A stretch of DNA of 64,000 nucleotides from an uncultured Caulobacteraceae bacterium. Lineage in GTDB: Bacteria > Pseudomonadota > Alphaproteobacteria > Caulobacterales > Caulobacteraceae. The DNA is taken from assembly GCA_937138625.1 (NCBI GenBank), contig CAKZPF010000004.1, forward strand, positions 248,001 to 312,000, read 5' to 3'. Numbering within the stretch: the stretch's first letter is position 1; the number at the start of each line of letters is the position of its first letter. The translations under genes were made by a program, and so were the position numbers. Shown here piece by piece: positions 1 to 8,353 of this stretch. The notes under the pieces were generated by a model. It worked only from the letters and a program-made list of their open reading frames with translations, did no database searches and was not told the origin of the DNA.

Positions 1-984
1 CAACCACGGTAGGATAAACAGCAAACCAATCGAGCCAAACATCACCAACACCCCACCCAATTTGTCAGGGACCGCCCGCAACATGGCGTAGAACGGCAGG
101 AAGTACCACTCCGGCACGATGTGGGCCGGCGTCACTAGCGGATCGGCAGGGATGTAGTTATCGGCATGACCCAAGGCGTTCGGGTTGAAGAACACAAAAG
201 CCGCAAACAACATCAAGAAGATAACGATCGCGAAGCCATCCTTGACGGTATAATAGGGGTGAAAGGGCACGGTCTCCGACTTGGATTTCACTTCGATGCC
301 GGTGGGGTTGTTGTTCCCTGGCACGTGCAGCGCCCAAACGTGCAGCGCCACCACCGCGAAAATCACAAACGGCAACAAATAGTGCAGCGAGAAAAAGCGG
401 TTCAGCGTGGGATTGTCCACCGAGAACCCACCCCACAACCAGGTGGTGATCGACGTCCCCAGGCCTGGGATCAGTTGATCGAACGAGGAGAACAGATTGG
501 TGATCACCATCGCGCCCCAATAGGACATCTGCCCCCAGGGCAACACATACCCCATAAAGGCCGTCGCCATCATCAACAGGAAGATGATCACGCCCAAGAT
601 CCACAAGATCTCCCGCGGGGCCTTGTAAGATCCATAATAGAGCCCCCGGGCCATGTGCAGATACACCGCCAGGAAGAACATCGAGGCCCCGTTCGAATGC
701 ATATACCGCAACAGCCAACCGAAATTCACGTCTCGCATGATGCGCTCGACACTTTGGAAAGCCAGATCGGTATGGGCCACATAGTTCATGGCCAGCACAA
801 TGCCGGTGATGATTTGCAACACCAAGCACACGGCCAAAATCCCACCAAAGGTCCACCAATAGTTCAGGTTCTTTGGTGTGGGGAAGTCGATCATGGTGTC
901 ATTGGCGAAACGGATCAACGGCAGGCGCTGATCCAGCCAGGTCTCGAAACCCGGTTTGGGCTTATATGTAGACGGGCCACTCAT
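1..984 (-). CDS. petB: cytochrome b of the bc1 complex, C-terminus cut by window edge
   Basis: This is the membrane subunit of complex III, which oxidises ubiquinol and carries the low- and high-potential b hemes. The 328 codons visible from the ATG at 984 include [20 protein letters not shown], the heme-ligand region around [26 protein letters not shown], and the quinol-site motif [20 protein letters not shown] near the window edge. Hydrophobic helices alternate throughout. The reading frame is still open at base 1, so the last helices lie outside the window. The Rieske gene petA is immediately upstream with a 14-base gap, which is the usual petA-petB order. Cytochrome c1 would be expected next, beyond the window. 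Confidence 0.97.
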   Translation of the reverse strand, partial: MSGPSTYKPKPGFETWLDQRLPLIRFANDTMIDFPTPKNLNYWWTFGGILAVCLVLQIITGIVLAMNYVAHTDLAFQSVERIMRDVNFGWLLRYMHSNGASMFFLAVYLHMARGLYYGSYKAPREILWILGVIIFLLMMATAFMGYVLPWGQMSYWGAMVITNLFSSFDQLIPGLGTSITTWLWGGFSVDNPTLNRFFSLHYLLPFVIFAVVALHVWALHVPGNNNPTGIEVKSKSETVPFHPYYTVKDGFAIVIFLMLFAAFVFFNPNALGHADNYIPADPLVTPAHIVPEWYFLPFYAMLRAVPDKLGGVLVMFGSIGLLFILPWL

Positions 985-998
985 GCGGATATTCCCCC

Positions 999-1613
999 TT
1001 AGCCGATTTTGATTTTGGTATCAGACAAAAAGACGTACTCAGGCACCGGCAAATTGGTGGGTGCGGGCCCTTTGCGAATGCGTCCCGAGCTATCATAGTG
1101 CGAGCCGTGACAGGGGCAGAACCAGCCGTTGTACTCGCCGGCACCATCCCCCAAAGGCACACAGCCCAAATGGGTGCAGTTGGCGCTCATGACCAGCCAT
1201 TCCGGACGATAGGTACCATCCGCAGCCGTGGCGCGGTCTTCGTCGGTTTGCGGGTCTTTCAATTGAGACAGAGACACGCTTTGGGCCTCTTCGATCTCGG
1301 CCTTGGTGCGATGGCGGACAAACATCGGCCGACCACGCCACATGACCTTGATTTGCGCCCCTTCAGGGATTTGCGACAAATCCACCTCGGTCGAGGCCAA
1401 GGCCAATGTGTCCCCTGATGGGTTCATTTGATCAACAAAAGGCCAGACCATCAGCGCCCCACCCACCGCAGCGGTTGAAGCCGCGGCGATATGGATAAAA
1501 TCACGACGACCTTCATTAACGGTTTCCGGCGCTGCGGATGTCGTTGACGGTGCCTTTTGTGATTTGGCTGTGGTTTTGGACCCAGATTTCGGCTTCGTTG
1601 TTGCTTTTGCCAC
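999..1613 (-). CDS. petA: ubiquinol-cytochrome c reductase, Rieske iron-sulfur subunit
   Basis: This 204-residue subunit passes electrons from ubiquinol to cytochrome c1 through a 2Fe-2S cluster in complex III. The cluster motifs are CTHLGC (C146, H148, C151) and CPCHGS (C166, C168, H169). A twin-arginine pair at residues 36-37, in the context [11 protein letters not shown] and followed by a hydrophobic anchor, indicates Tat export with an uncleaved membrane anchor. The first 35 residues are unusually long and rich in Lys, Ser, Thr and Ala. An alternative later start has no better support. The gene leads the petA-petB operon. Confidence 0.97.
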   Translation of the reverse strand: MAKATTKPKSGSKTTAKSQKAPSTTSAAPETVNEGRRDFIHIAAASTAAVGGALMVWPFVDQMNPSGDTLALASTEVDLSQIPEGAQIKVMWRGRPMFVRHRTKAEIEEAQSVSLSQLKDPQTDEDRATAADGTYRPEWLVMSANCTHLGCVPLGDGAGEYNGWFCPCHGSHYDSSGRIRKGPAPTNLPVPEYVFLSDTKIKIG

Positions 1614-1754
1614 CGGTACTGCCCCTTAAGAAAACAGGTTCCTGAACTGAGCGGGACCCAGGTTTCCCCAAATCCTGCAGGCTTGTGTCACCGCACAGGT
1701 TTTGGCACACAGCCCCCTCCTGCACAAGGACACATTTAAACAAAGGGCTTTGGC

Positions 1755-2228
1755 ATGCGTCTTGGATTTTTTCAACCCGATATTCCACAAAATCTGGGTG
1801 CGGCACAACGTCTCTGTGCGGGGTTGGATGTGGACCTGGATGTGGTTTTGCCCTGTGCGTTTCCCTTATCCCACAAGGCCATGAAGCGCGCCGCCTTGGA
1901 TTATGGGCCCCGTGCACGCTTTGAAATCCATGATGACTGGGACATCTATCAACAAAAAATGTCCAACGATGGCCGCCGTCTTGTGCTGTTGACGACACAG
2001 GGGGCCACGCCCTTTCATCGATTCGCGTATCAGCCCACGGATGCCCTGTTGGTGGGCCGCGAGAGCGCCGGCGTACCGCCCGAGGTTCACAATCGCGCCG
2101 ACGCCCGCGTCATTGTACCCATGACCGCCAGCATTCGCTCTTTCAACGTGGTAACAGCCGCCGCAATGGTGCTGTCCGAGGCACGGCGGCAATTGGGCCT
2201 TTATGATGAGGATGAAGGCGAAGCCTGA
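1755..2228 (+). CDS. trmL: tRNA (cytidine(34)-2'-O)-methyltransferase
   Basis: TrmL methylates the ribose of wobble base 34 in tRNA-Leu isoacceptors, using S-adenosylmethionine. At 157 residues it matches the compact SPOUT family, which has no extra domain. The N-terminal PDIPQNLGAAQRLCAG, the ALLVGRESAGVP loop (about 97-108) and the IVPMTASIRSFNVVTAAAMV knot region (about 120-139) are family signatures. The usual RSLN is RSFN here. The start is the ATG at 1755. Its last 28 bases overlap convergently with the 3' end of cca. Confidence 0.93.
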   Translation: MRLGFFQPDIPQNLGAAQRLCAGLDVDLDVVLPCAFPLSHKAMKRAALDYGPRARFEIHDDWDIYQQKMSNDGRRLVLLTTQGATPFHRFAYQPTDALLVGRESAGVPPEVHNRADARVIVPMTASIRSFNVVTAAAMVLSEARRQLGLYDEDEGEA

Positions 2229-3433
2229 TCCCGCCACTGCTGGGCTAAGGCCAGCATGGTCTGCCGGTTGGGGAAATCGTGACTCACCCAATGGCTTTTC
2301 AGCCGTTTCAGCATCACGCCCATCTCGGGCCCCGGGGCATAGCCCAGCGCGGCCAGATCTTGACCACCCACGGGAAACACCGGCACGTCCCAAGACTTCA
2401 GGCGATGATAGAGATCGATGTCAAAACACCCAGACTTCTGAAGGCGGTACTGATCCAAAATGACATCGCGGGGCTCAGAGGTCATGCGGGCTTTCAGCTC
2501 GTGTTCGGAGACGTCTGATAAGGGAGCCGCGAGCGCCACCAGGCGGTGGCTGTCCGCCTTGGAGAGTTTCAGATGCGCGGCCACGGTTTGGGCCATATCA
2601 GGCGTTGGCAACAGGGCCGCCAAGCGCACGATCCCATCTGGCGGGATACGGTGAGCGTGTTCATCCGCCACCACTGCCGCAAGACGATCAAGGGCAACGG
2701 CCTGGTCCAACACCGATGACATCAAGACCAAAGCCAACAGGCCCATACTGTCCATCTGTCGCAGCACGGGGCGCGGATCCGGGGCCGCCAACAGCTTGAG
2801 CATTTCAGCCTGCACCCGCTCGGCCGATAAACCGTTCAGCAGGTCTTTGTGCTGATCACACGCCGCCAGACCTTTGGGGTCAAGATCCCCCTGGCCGTAC
2901 CAAGCATGGAAACGAAAAAAGCGCAAAATCCGCAAAGCGTCTTCTTGGATACGGATGGCGGCATCCCCGATGAAGCGCACCCGGCGATCGCGAATATCGA
3001 CCAGCCCTTTGGTGGTGGGGTCAAACACCTGCCCGCTGGCATCGGCATAAAGCGCGTTGATGGTGAAATCGCGGCGCTCGGCATCTTCGCGCCAATCGTC
3101 TGAAAAGGCCACCACCGCGCGGCGGCCATCGGTCTCGACGTCTCGGCGCAGGGTGGTGATTTCAAAGCCCTGCCCCTCGACCACCGCCGTGACCGTGCCG
3201 TGATCAAGGCCCGTGGGCACGGCCTTAAGGCCCGCATCCACCAAGGCGGTCATCACTTGCTGGGGGGGCAATTTGGTGGCCATGTCCACATCCGTGACCC
3301 CCGCCCCCATCAGCGCATTGCGCACACACCCCCCGACAAAGCGCACGCAATCGGGGCCGCCCACGGCTTCAAGGGCCGTGAAAACCTTTTGGTTCGTCGT
3401 AGCAGACAGCCAATCAGCCTGGAAGCGCATCAT
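2201..3433 (-). CDS. cca: CCA tRNA nucleotidyltransferase / poly(A) polymerase family
   Basis: The enzyme adds or repairs the 3' CCA of tRNAs (class II nucleotidyltransferase), or possibly polyadenylates RNA; sequence alone does not separate the two. The head domain has VGGCVRNALMGAGVTDVDMA with the DVD metal-binding pair, then RRDFTINALYAD and an RIQEDALRILRFFRFHAWYG motif typical of the RNA-binding neck. It has 410 residues and no obvious C-terminal HD domain. It is last in a DUF1285-DUF6111-cca operon with a 6-base gap to the gene before it, and it overlaps trmL tail to tail. Confidence 0.93.
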   Translation of the reverse strand: MMRFQADWLSATTNQKVFTALEAVGGPDCVRFVGGCVRNALMGAGVTDVDMATKLPPQQVMTALVDAGLKAVPTGLDHGTVTAVVEGQGFEITTLRRDVETDGRRAVVAFSDDWREDAERRDFTINALYADASGQVFDPTTKGLVDIRDRRVRFIGDAAIRIQEDALRILRFFRFHAWYGQGDLDPKGLAACDQHKDLLNGLSAERVQAEMLKLLAAPDPRPVLRQMDSMGLLALVLMSSVLDQAVALDRLAAVVADEHAHRIPPDGIVRLAALLPTPDMAQTVAAHLKLSKADSHRLVALAAPLSDVSEHELKARMTSEPRDVILDQYRLQKSGCFDIDLYHRLKSWDVPVFPVGGQDLAALGYAPGPEMGVMLKRLKSHWVSHDFPNRQTMLALAQQWRDQASPSSSS

Positions 3434-3439
3434 GTCACC

Positions 3440-3655
3440 CTATTGCACAAACGTGCCACCGGGCACCAACAGGCCAGGAATCAACACGCTCAGGACCACA
3501 AGCGCCACCCCCACCACAAACAGCCATAAGGTGGGCGTTTGCGCCCAGATGCGGCCGGTCTCGCCACGGCGGCGCAAATCCCACCAGCGCCAAGCCGCAT
3601 AGATCAAAAACGGCACCGCCAATAACACCAAACGCAATATCAACATTCTGATCAT
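3440..3655 (-). CDS. small membrane protein, DUF6111-like
   Basis: This 71-residue protein has two predicted membrane helices (MLILRLVLLAVPFLIYAAW and LFVVGVALVVLSVLIPGLL) joined by a basic WRWWDLRRRGETG loop. It resembles the DUF6111 proteins that sit between DUF1285 and cca in many Alphaproteobacteria. No function is known. A longer open frame extends upstream to 3706. The ATG at 3655 is preferred because it overlaps the DUF1285 stop in an ATGA junction, giving translational coupling. Confidence 0.8.
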   Translation of the reverse strand: MIRMLILRLVLLAVPFLIYAAWRWWDLRRRGETGRIWAQTPTLWLFVVGVALVVLSVLIPGLLVPGGTFVQ

Positions 3656-4185
3656 CCGTTGCTCACCGCCCCCAAAGACATCTCCTGCCCGCCTGATGAC
3701 AGCCATAGCTGGCCGTCCCGCATGTGGGCTTGATTGACAAGATCATAAAACACCGCGCGCTCGATGCACGCCATCAACCCGCGGCGAATGTGCAGCACGG
3801 GATGGGGCTCTTGGGTCTCGGGGTCAAGCCCCACAGTCAGCGCATGATCCGGCCCGGCCACCACCTGATCGCCAACGTCAGTGGTAAAGCGCCAGCCTTG
3901 ATCACACCGCTCGGCGGCGATGGCGCGAAAGGGGGTGTCCTCGACCTGGATGCGCAATTTTTCCACGGGCGTGACCAGCATATAGCCCTCCGGGTCCAGG
4001 CGCAGAATGGAGGCAAACAAGCGCACCAACGCCGGCCGACCGATGGGCGAGCCCTCGTGCATCCAAGTGCCGTCCCGCTGGATCACCAGGTCCATGTCCC
4101 CGCAAAAGGGCGGGTCCCATTTTTCAACGGGCGGCAAGGCCCGCCGATGGTGGTCGTCCGAAATGTCATCCAAACCTTTGAGCAT
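3652..4185 (-). CDS. DUF1285 domain protein
   Basis: This 177-residue soluble protein belongs to the DUF1285 family. Typical features are the N-terminal PPVEKWDPPFCGDMDLVI, WMHEGSPIGRPALVRLFASI, and a second half with the LHIRRGLMACIERAVFYDLV segment. The family has structures but no assigned biochemical role. It is the first gene of a three-gene operon with DUF6111 and cca and is coupled to DUF6111 by a 4-base overlap. The ATG at 4185 is the natural start; the divergent pirin gene begins 98 bases away. Confidence 0.88.
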   Translation of the reverse strand: MLKGLDDISDDHHRRALPPVEKWDPPFCGDMDLVIQRDGTWMHEGSPIGRPALVRLFASILRLDPEGYMLVTPVEKLRIQVEDTPFRAIAAERCDQGWRFTTDVGDQVVAGPDHALTVGLDPETQEPHPVLHIRRGLMACIERAVFYDLVNQAHMRDGQLWLSSGGQEMSLGAVSNG

Positions 4186-4283
4186 ACCGCCAATATGGGC
4201 CTGTTGCCGCGGACTTGCAAACCCCAGTGCGCATGCCCATTTGATCCTTATATCCCGACAATCTCAACACGAAGGAGGCTTCA

Positions 4284-5012
4284 ATGCTCGAGGTGCGCCC
4301 CCATGCTCAATTGGGCCGGTTTGCCAATGACTGGCTTCAGGCCCGGTATCATTTTTCATTTGCCAACTATCATGACCCCCAGCGTATGGGCTGGGGCAGC
4401 ATTCGCGTCTGGAACGATGACATCATCGCCCCGCACGCGGGCTTTCCTCTCCATCCCCATGACAATATGGAAATTATCACCTTTATGCGCGAAGGCGAGA
4501 TCCTGCACCGTGATGACCAAGGCCACGTCGGCACCACACGGGCGGGCGATGTGCAGGTGATGTCCGCCGGGCGTGGCATTCGCCATATGGAATGGAATGC
4601 CGGCGACACCCCCACACGTCTGTTTCAAATTTGGTTGTTACCAGAACACCGCGATACCCAACCCCGGTGGCAGACCCGCCCCTTTCCGCGCACGGACCGG
4701 ATCAATCAGTTTGTGACCTTGGCCTCGGGCCACCCCGAGGACACGGACGCCTTGCCCATTGGACAAAAGGCCCGCGTCTTAGGCGCCACCTTAACGGCGG
4801 GCACGACGACGCCCCTGGTGATGAGGCCTGACCATTATGGCTATGCCGTGATCTCGAAAGGGAAAGTGGACCTTGGCGATCACACCTTGACCACAGGCGA
4901 TGCGGTGGCCGTTCATGACCATCCCAGACTTAGCTTTACGGCCCTTGATGACACCGAAGTGATTTTGGTCGAGGCTCCGCCCATAGGCACGCCCTTGCCT
5001 ATGCCCGGATAA
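4284..5012 (+). CDS. pirin family protein (bicupin)
   Basis: A 242-residue bicupin of the pirin/YhhW type. The first cupin carries PHAGFPLHPHDNMEIITFMR and the later metal-ligand stretch GRGIRHMEWN, as in iron-binding pirins with quercetinase-like folds. The motif FHFSFANYHDP-like segment at residues 21-31 is also a family hallmark. Some members oxidise quercetin and others act as redox-sensing regulators; the substrate here is unknown. A strong ribosome-binding site, AAGGAGG, lies about 5 bases before the ATG. Confidence 0.93.
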   Translation: MLEVRPHAQLGRFANDWLQARYHFSFANYHDPQRMGWGSIRVWNDDIIAPHAGFPLHPHDNMEIITFMREGEILHRDDQGHVGTTRAGDVQVMSAGRGIRHMEWNAGDTPTRLFQIWLLPEHRDTQPRWQTRPFPRTDRINQFVTLASGHPEDTDALPIGQKARVLGATLTAGTTTPLVMRPDHYGYAVISKGKVDLGDHTLTTGDAVAVHDHPRLSFTALDDTEVILVEAPPIGTPLPMPG

Positions 5013-5110
5013 GATGATCAGCAGAAAGGGGCGATGTCGGCTTGGGTTTGGCGGCATTAACCCCTTTCTTACTCCTGGTGGTCATACTGAACGGACTTGG
5101 AGGTACCGCC

Positions 5111-5737
5111 ATGCGTATGACCATGCGCAGAAGCAATTTGCTGCAAAAGCTGTTTCACCGTGAGCCTGAACCCGAAATCGAGGTCGATAGCGACCCCAAA
5201 GTCGGCGTGGCCCGCGCCCTGAATCATGCTGCCCTCCAAGGCCAAGCCGCCCGCAGCGCCGAAGCGACCGCCATCAACACCGCCGTCAGCGCCCTTGAAG
5301 CTGCTGTGGTGGCGTTGGATGAAATGGCCGACATCTGCCGGGAAGCCATCAGCCTGTGCGAGCGATCCGAAGACAACGAAGACGAAGCCCTCGAGATGAT
5401 GATGGGTGCGCGTTATGCGGCCCTTGTGTCTCGGTATGATCGGATTTCCGATGCCGCCACCGTGGGCGAGATCAATCTGATCACCGGACTGGGCCATCAA
5501 CTGAATGTGCCGTTGGCTGGGCCTGGTGGCATTGATTATGCCGTGGCCCCGCAGACCTTGGCCTCTTGGGGGCGTTTGGGCCTGCCGGAACGCTTGCCCT
5601 CACCGCTTGATGGCTACAACACCCGCCGTCGGCCCCGCCCCGTGTTGGCCGACCATTTGACCAAACTGACCGAGGCCGCCGACAAACTGTGCGCGGACGC
5701 GCAAATGTTGGCCTGGCGTCTGAAGACCATTTCATAA
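5111..5737 (+). CDS. uncharacterised helical protein with flagellin-like heptad segment
   Basis: I do not recognise this 208-residue protein as a named family. The start at 5111 is chosen because TTGGAGG precedes it. The sequence begins MRMTMRRSNLLQKLFHREPE, then an acidic turn, then long helices (about residues 35-125) with heptad-like hydrophobic spacing. The stretch ALDEMADICREAISLCE and, further on, SRYDRISDAATVGEINLITG recall in layout the D1 helices of flagellin or FlgL. The C-terminus is again a helix (HLTKLTEAADKLCADAQMLA). No signal peptide or membrane helix is visible. A stand-alone response regulator and a lipoprotein follow on the same strand. Confidence 0.7.
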   Translation: MRMTMRRSNLLQKLFHREPEPEIEVDSDPKVGVARALNHAALQGQAARSAEATAINTAVSALEAAVVALDEMADICREAISLCERSEDNEDEALEMMMGARYAALVSRYDRISDAATVGEINLITGLGHQLNVPLAGPGGIDYAVAPQTLASWGRLGLPERLPSPLDGYNTRRRPRPVLADHLTKLTEAADKLCADAQMLAWRLKTIS

Positions 5738-5813
5738 AAATTCCCCTGTGAAATATAGGGCCTGTTTACCTCTGATCGGTAAGATCAAAGTCTATCAACC
5801 GGAGTGAGCCCCT

Positions 5814-6359
5814 ATGTCTGCGCGTTTTGATTATGTGCAAATCATGATTGTGGATGACAACAACCACATGCGCACACTGGTAGCGGAAATTCTGCGCGCC
5901 ATTGGGGTAAAAGATGTCTGCGAAGCCGTGGACGGGGCCGATGCCCTGCAGCTGATGCGGCACGCGCCCCCGGATATCATCATCACTGACTTTGCCATGG
6001 AGCCCATTGATGGCGTCGAGTTTGTGCGTATGGTGCGCACCTCGTCAGACAGTCCATGCCCCATCGTGCCCATCATCATGATGACAGGGCATTCCGAACG
6101 CTCACGCGTGTGCGAAGCGCGCGATTCTGGCGTGACTGAATTCCTGAGCAAGCCAATTTCTGCCCGTGGTGTTCTGGAACGCCTGGTGGAGGTTATTGAG
6201 CATCCACGACCCTTTGTGCGCACCAAAAGCTATTTTGGGCCCGATCGCCGCCGGAAGATGGACAAAAAATACAATGGCCCTATGCGCCGCAAAACCGACG
6301 AAGCCAATCAAGGCGCCGAAGCGGAAACCGAGGACAGCAAAAATGCCCAACAGAATTAA
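5814..6359 (+). CDS. single-domain response regulator with basic C-terminal tail
   Basis: This is a CheY-like receiver domain (residues 8-132) with the acid pair D14-D15, phospho-acceptor D59 in ITDFAM, T91 in MMTGHS and K113 in LSKPIS, so phosphorylation should work. It has no DNA-binding or enzymatic output domain. A 50-residue tail carries two related basic motifs, GPDRRRK (142-148) and GPMRRK (155-160), before an acidic end. Similar GPDRR tails occur in other alphaproteobacterial stand-alone receivers. The partner kinase is not nearby. A GGAGTGAG-like ribosome-binding site precedes the ATG. Confidence 0.88.
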   Translation: MSARFDYVQIMIVDDNNHMRTLVAEILRAIGVKDVCEAVDGADALQLMRHAPPDIIITDFAMEPIDGVEFVRMVRTSSDSPCPIVPIIMMTGHSERSRVCEARDSGVTEFLSKPISARGVLERLVEVIEHPRPFVRTKSYFGPDRRRKMDKKYNGPMRRKTDEANQGAEAETEDSKNAQQN

Positions 6360-6600
6360 ACCGCTGGGCATATTGATGGCCTTGGCCCTTTTGGCCCCGG
6401 CCCTGTCTGGGTGCATCGCGATCAGCGCCGGCGCCACCATTGTTGGGGCCACCGTGGGTTTGGCGGGTAAAGCCGTGACCACCACAGTGGGCGTTGTGGG
6501 CGATGGCGTGGGTGCCGCCGGAGGGGCTGTTTTTGGTGATGATGAAAACGCCAGCGTCGATCCCTACGCCGAAGATTACGAGCGTCAGCCGGAATATTAA
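6343..6600 (+). CDS. small glycine-rich putative lipoprotein
   Basis: An 85-residue protein beginning MPNRIKPLGI, with a hydrophobic signal and a lipobox LSGC that would make C24 the lipidated residue. The mature part is a Gly/Ala/Val-rich repeat-like stretch (GATIVGATVGLAGKAVTTTV, then GVVGDGVGAAGGAVFG) followed by an acidic, Tyr-containing tail. The start overlaps the response-regulator end by 17 bases in another frame, suggesting translational coupling. A longer in-frame extension upstream would lie inside the regulator gene and is not credible. Function is unknown. Confidence 0.75.
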   Translation: MPNRIKPLGILMALALLAPALSGCIAISAGATIVGATVGLAGKAVTTTVGVVGDGVGAAGGAVFGDDENASVDPYAEDYERQPEY

Positions 6601-6618
6601 GCGCGCGCGTTCATCGTC

Positions 6619-7254
6619 TTAGTCAATCCCAAGGTCTTTGTGGGTTTGCACGCTCAGCCGCCATTGCGGGTTGGTCAGACAATAGGCAATGGCCGCCTGG
6701 GTGTTGGTCGCGCGCTCTGGGCCATCCATGGGCTGCAGATAAAACAGCTGAAAGTCTAAAGTCGCCACAGCCTCGGGCATCAATTCCGCTTGGGGGTAGA
6801 CCAATTTCAACTCGTGACCGGTGGTTTGTTTCAGCGCGGCCCCCGCTTTGGGGCTGATGGTCAGCCAATCGATGCCCTCGGGGGCTTGGAGCGTGCCATT
6901 GCTTTCCACCGCGATCTCAAAACCCTGGGCCTTGATAGCGGCAATCAGGGGGGCATCCAACTGCAACAAGGGCTCTCCGCCCGTGCACACCACACAAGGC
7001 AACCCGGCTGCCCCTTTGGGCCACAGGGCCGCAATCGCTGCCGCCAGATCTTGGGGGGTTGCGAACTTGCCGCCATTAGGACCATCGGTGCCAACAAAAT
7101 CCGTATCACAGAACTGGCACTGGGCGGTGGCACGATCGGCCTCGCGCCCGGACCACAGATTGCAACCCGCAAACCGGCAAAACACCGCCGGGCGCCCGGT
7201 TTGTGCGCCTTCACCCTGCAAAGTCAGATACATTTCTTTGACGCTGTAGGTCAT
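6619..7254 (-). CDS. queE: 7-carboxy-7-deazaguanine synthase
   Basis: A radical SAM enzyme that contracts the ring of 6-carboxytetrahydropterin to 7-carboxy-7-deazaguanine in the queuosine pathway. The 211-residue protein begins [20 protein letters not shown]. Its cluster motif is the expanded C31-x14-C46-x2-C49 form found in one QueE subgroup, not the classic CxxxCxx[12 protein letters not shown] follows. The ATG at 7254 overlaps the queC stop (ATGA), which favours it over an upstream in-frame start at 7335. queC is directly upstream; queD and queF are not in the window. Confidence 0.95.
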   Translation of the reverse strand: MTYSVKEMYLTLQGEGAQTGRPAVFCRFAGCNLWSGREADRATAQCQFCDTDFVGTDGPNGGKFATPQDLAAAIAALWPKGAAGLPCVVCTGGEPLLQLDAPLIAAIKAQGFEIAVESNGTLQAPEGIDWLTISPKAGAALKQTTGHELKLVYPQAELMPEAVATLDFQLFYLQPMDGPERATNTQAAIAYCLTNPQWRLSVQTHKDLGID

Positions 7255-7961
7255 GATGCCGCCTGCTTGGCAAACTGCTGCCAGCCCTTGGCCCGCAATT
7301 CGCACGCTGGACAGGTCCCGCAGCCATGCCCCCAAGCTTGCGGCGTTTCATCGCCCCGGTAGCATGTGCGGGTCTTTTGACGAATGATCTCGACCAATGC
7401 CGACCCGCCCAGCGTGGCCGCCAACTGCCAGGTTTCGGCTTTGTCGATGTGCATCAAAGGCGTTTCAATGCGCATCTCATGATCCAGACCCAAACTGAGC
7501 GCCTGTTGCATGGCCGTGATGGTCTGTTGTCGACAATCGGGATAACCAGAATAGTCGGTCTCGCACACGCCGGTGACCAAAACCCCTGCCCCACGCCGAT
7601 CCGCCAGGGCCGAGGCCACCGACAAAAACACCAAATTCCGCCCAGGCACAAAGGTGGTGGGCGAGCCCCGCTCCCCCCAAGCAATTTCTTGATCCCGCGT
7701 CAGGGCACTGTCCGCCAAGGCCCCATAGCCACGCAGGTCCACCAGATGGTCATCACCCAAGCGCCGTTGCCAGTCTGCGTTTAGGTCGGTAATGCCGTCC
7801 CGCACCGCTTCGCGGGCTTGTAACTCCACGGCATGCACCTGCCCATAATCAAAACCAATGGTTTCGACATGGGCATACCGATCCAACGCCCAGGCCAAAC
7901 AGGTGGCGCTGTCTTGGCCACCAGAAAACAACACAATGGCGCGCTCAAATCGGTTGGTCAT
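7251..7961 (-). CDS. queC: 7-cyano-7-deazaguanine synthase
   Basis: QueC uses ATP and ammonia to turn 7-carboxy-7-deazaguanine into preQ0 for tRNA queuosine. The 236-residue protein has the PP-loop [19 protein letters not shown] (SGGQDS at 13-18), [16 protein letters not shown], and [15 protein letters not shown]. The C-terminal zinc cluster contains TRTCYRGDE and [13 protein letters not shown]. It is the first gene of a queC-queE operon and is coupled to queE by a 4-base overlap. The divergent cutA starts 28 bases away. Confidence 0.96.
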   Translation of the reverse strand: MTNRFERAIVLFSGGQDSATCLAWALDRYAHVETIGFDYGQVHAVELQAREAVRDGITDLNADWQRRLGDDHLVDLRGYGALADSALTRDQEIAWGERGSPTTFVPGRNLVFLSVASALADRRGAGVLVTGVCETDYSGYPDCRQQTITAMQQALSLGLDHEMRIETPLMHIDKAETWQLAATLGGSALVEIIRQKTRTCYRGDETPQAWGHGCGTCPACELRAKGWQQFAKQAAS

Positions 7962-7989
7962 CCCGCGTTCCGTTTGCTATCGTTCCCAT

Positions 7990-8304
7990 ATGGATACGCA
8001 TTTCGTTTACACCACTTGGCCCGATGCCGATACCGCCCAAGCCGTAGGTCAGGCCTGTGTGGAACAGGGCTTATGCGCCTGTGTCAACATTTTTCCCCCA
8101 CACCTCTGCCTCTATCGCTGGGAAGGCGGCGTGGAAAGCGGCCAGGAAGTGGTGATGATTTTGAAAACCACGGCCGCTGATGTCGCCAGCCTGCGCACGC
8201 ATGTGATTGAGGCCCATCCTTATGACGTGCCGGTGTTTGCCGTATTGGATGTAAACGGCCCGGCCTCCCATGCGCCCTTTATAAACTGGTTGCAGGGGGC
8301 GTAG
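7990..8304 (+). CDS. cutA: CutA1 divalent-cation tolerance protein
   Basis: A 104-residue trimeric protein of the CutA1 family, linked to divalent metal tolerance in E. coli; its molecular role elsewhere is unclear. Family marks are the YTTWPDADTAQAVGQACVEQ start, the ACVNIFPPHLCLYRWEGGVE segment, and EVVMILKTTAADVASL followed by HPYDVPVFAVLDVN. The ATG at 7990 gives the standard family length. The frame extends 5' into the divergent queC gene, but that extension is not credible. Confidence 0.93.
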   Translation: MDTHFVYTTWPDADTAQAVGQACVEQGLCACVNIFPPHLCLYRWEGGVESGQEVVMILKTTAADVASLRTHVIEAHPYDVPVFAVLDVNGPASHAPFINWLQGA

Positions 8305-8353
8305 GCGCGTTTTGATCAGTCCGCCAGAGGTCGCGGCCTCATGCCAATAGGCT

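Noticed and set aside
3724-4560. Plus-strand frame spanning the DUF1285 antisense and the pirin 5' end
   Set aside because: It overlaps two well-supported genes in wrong frames and has no recognisable domain.
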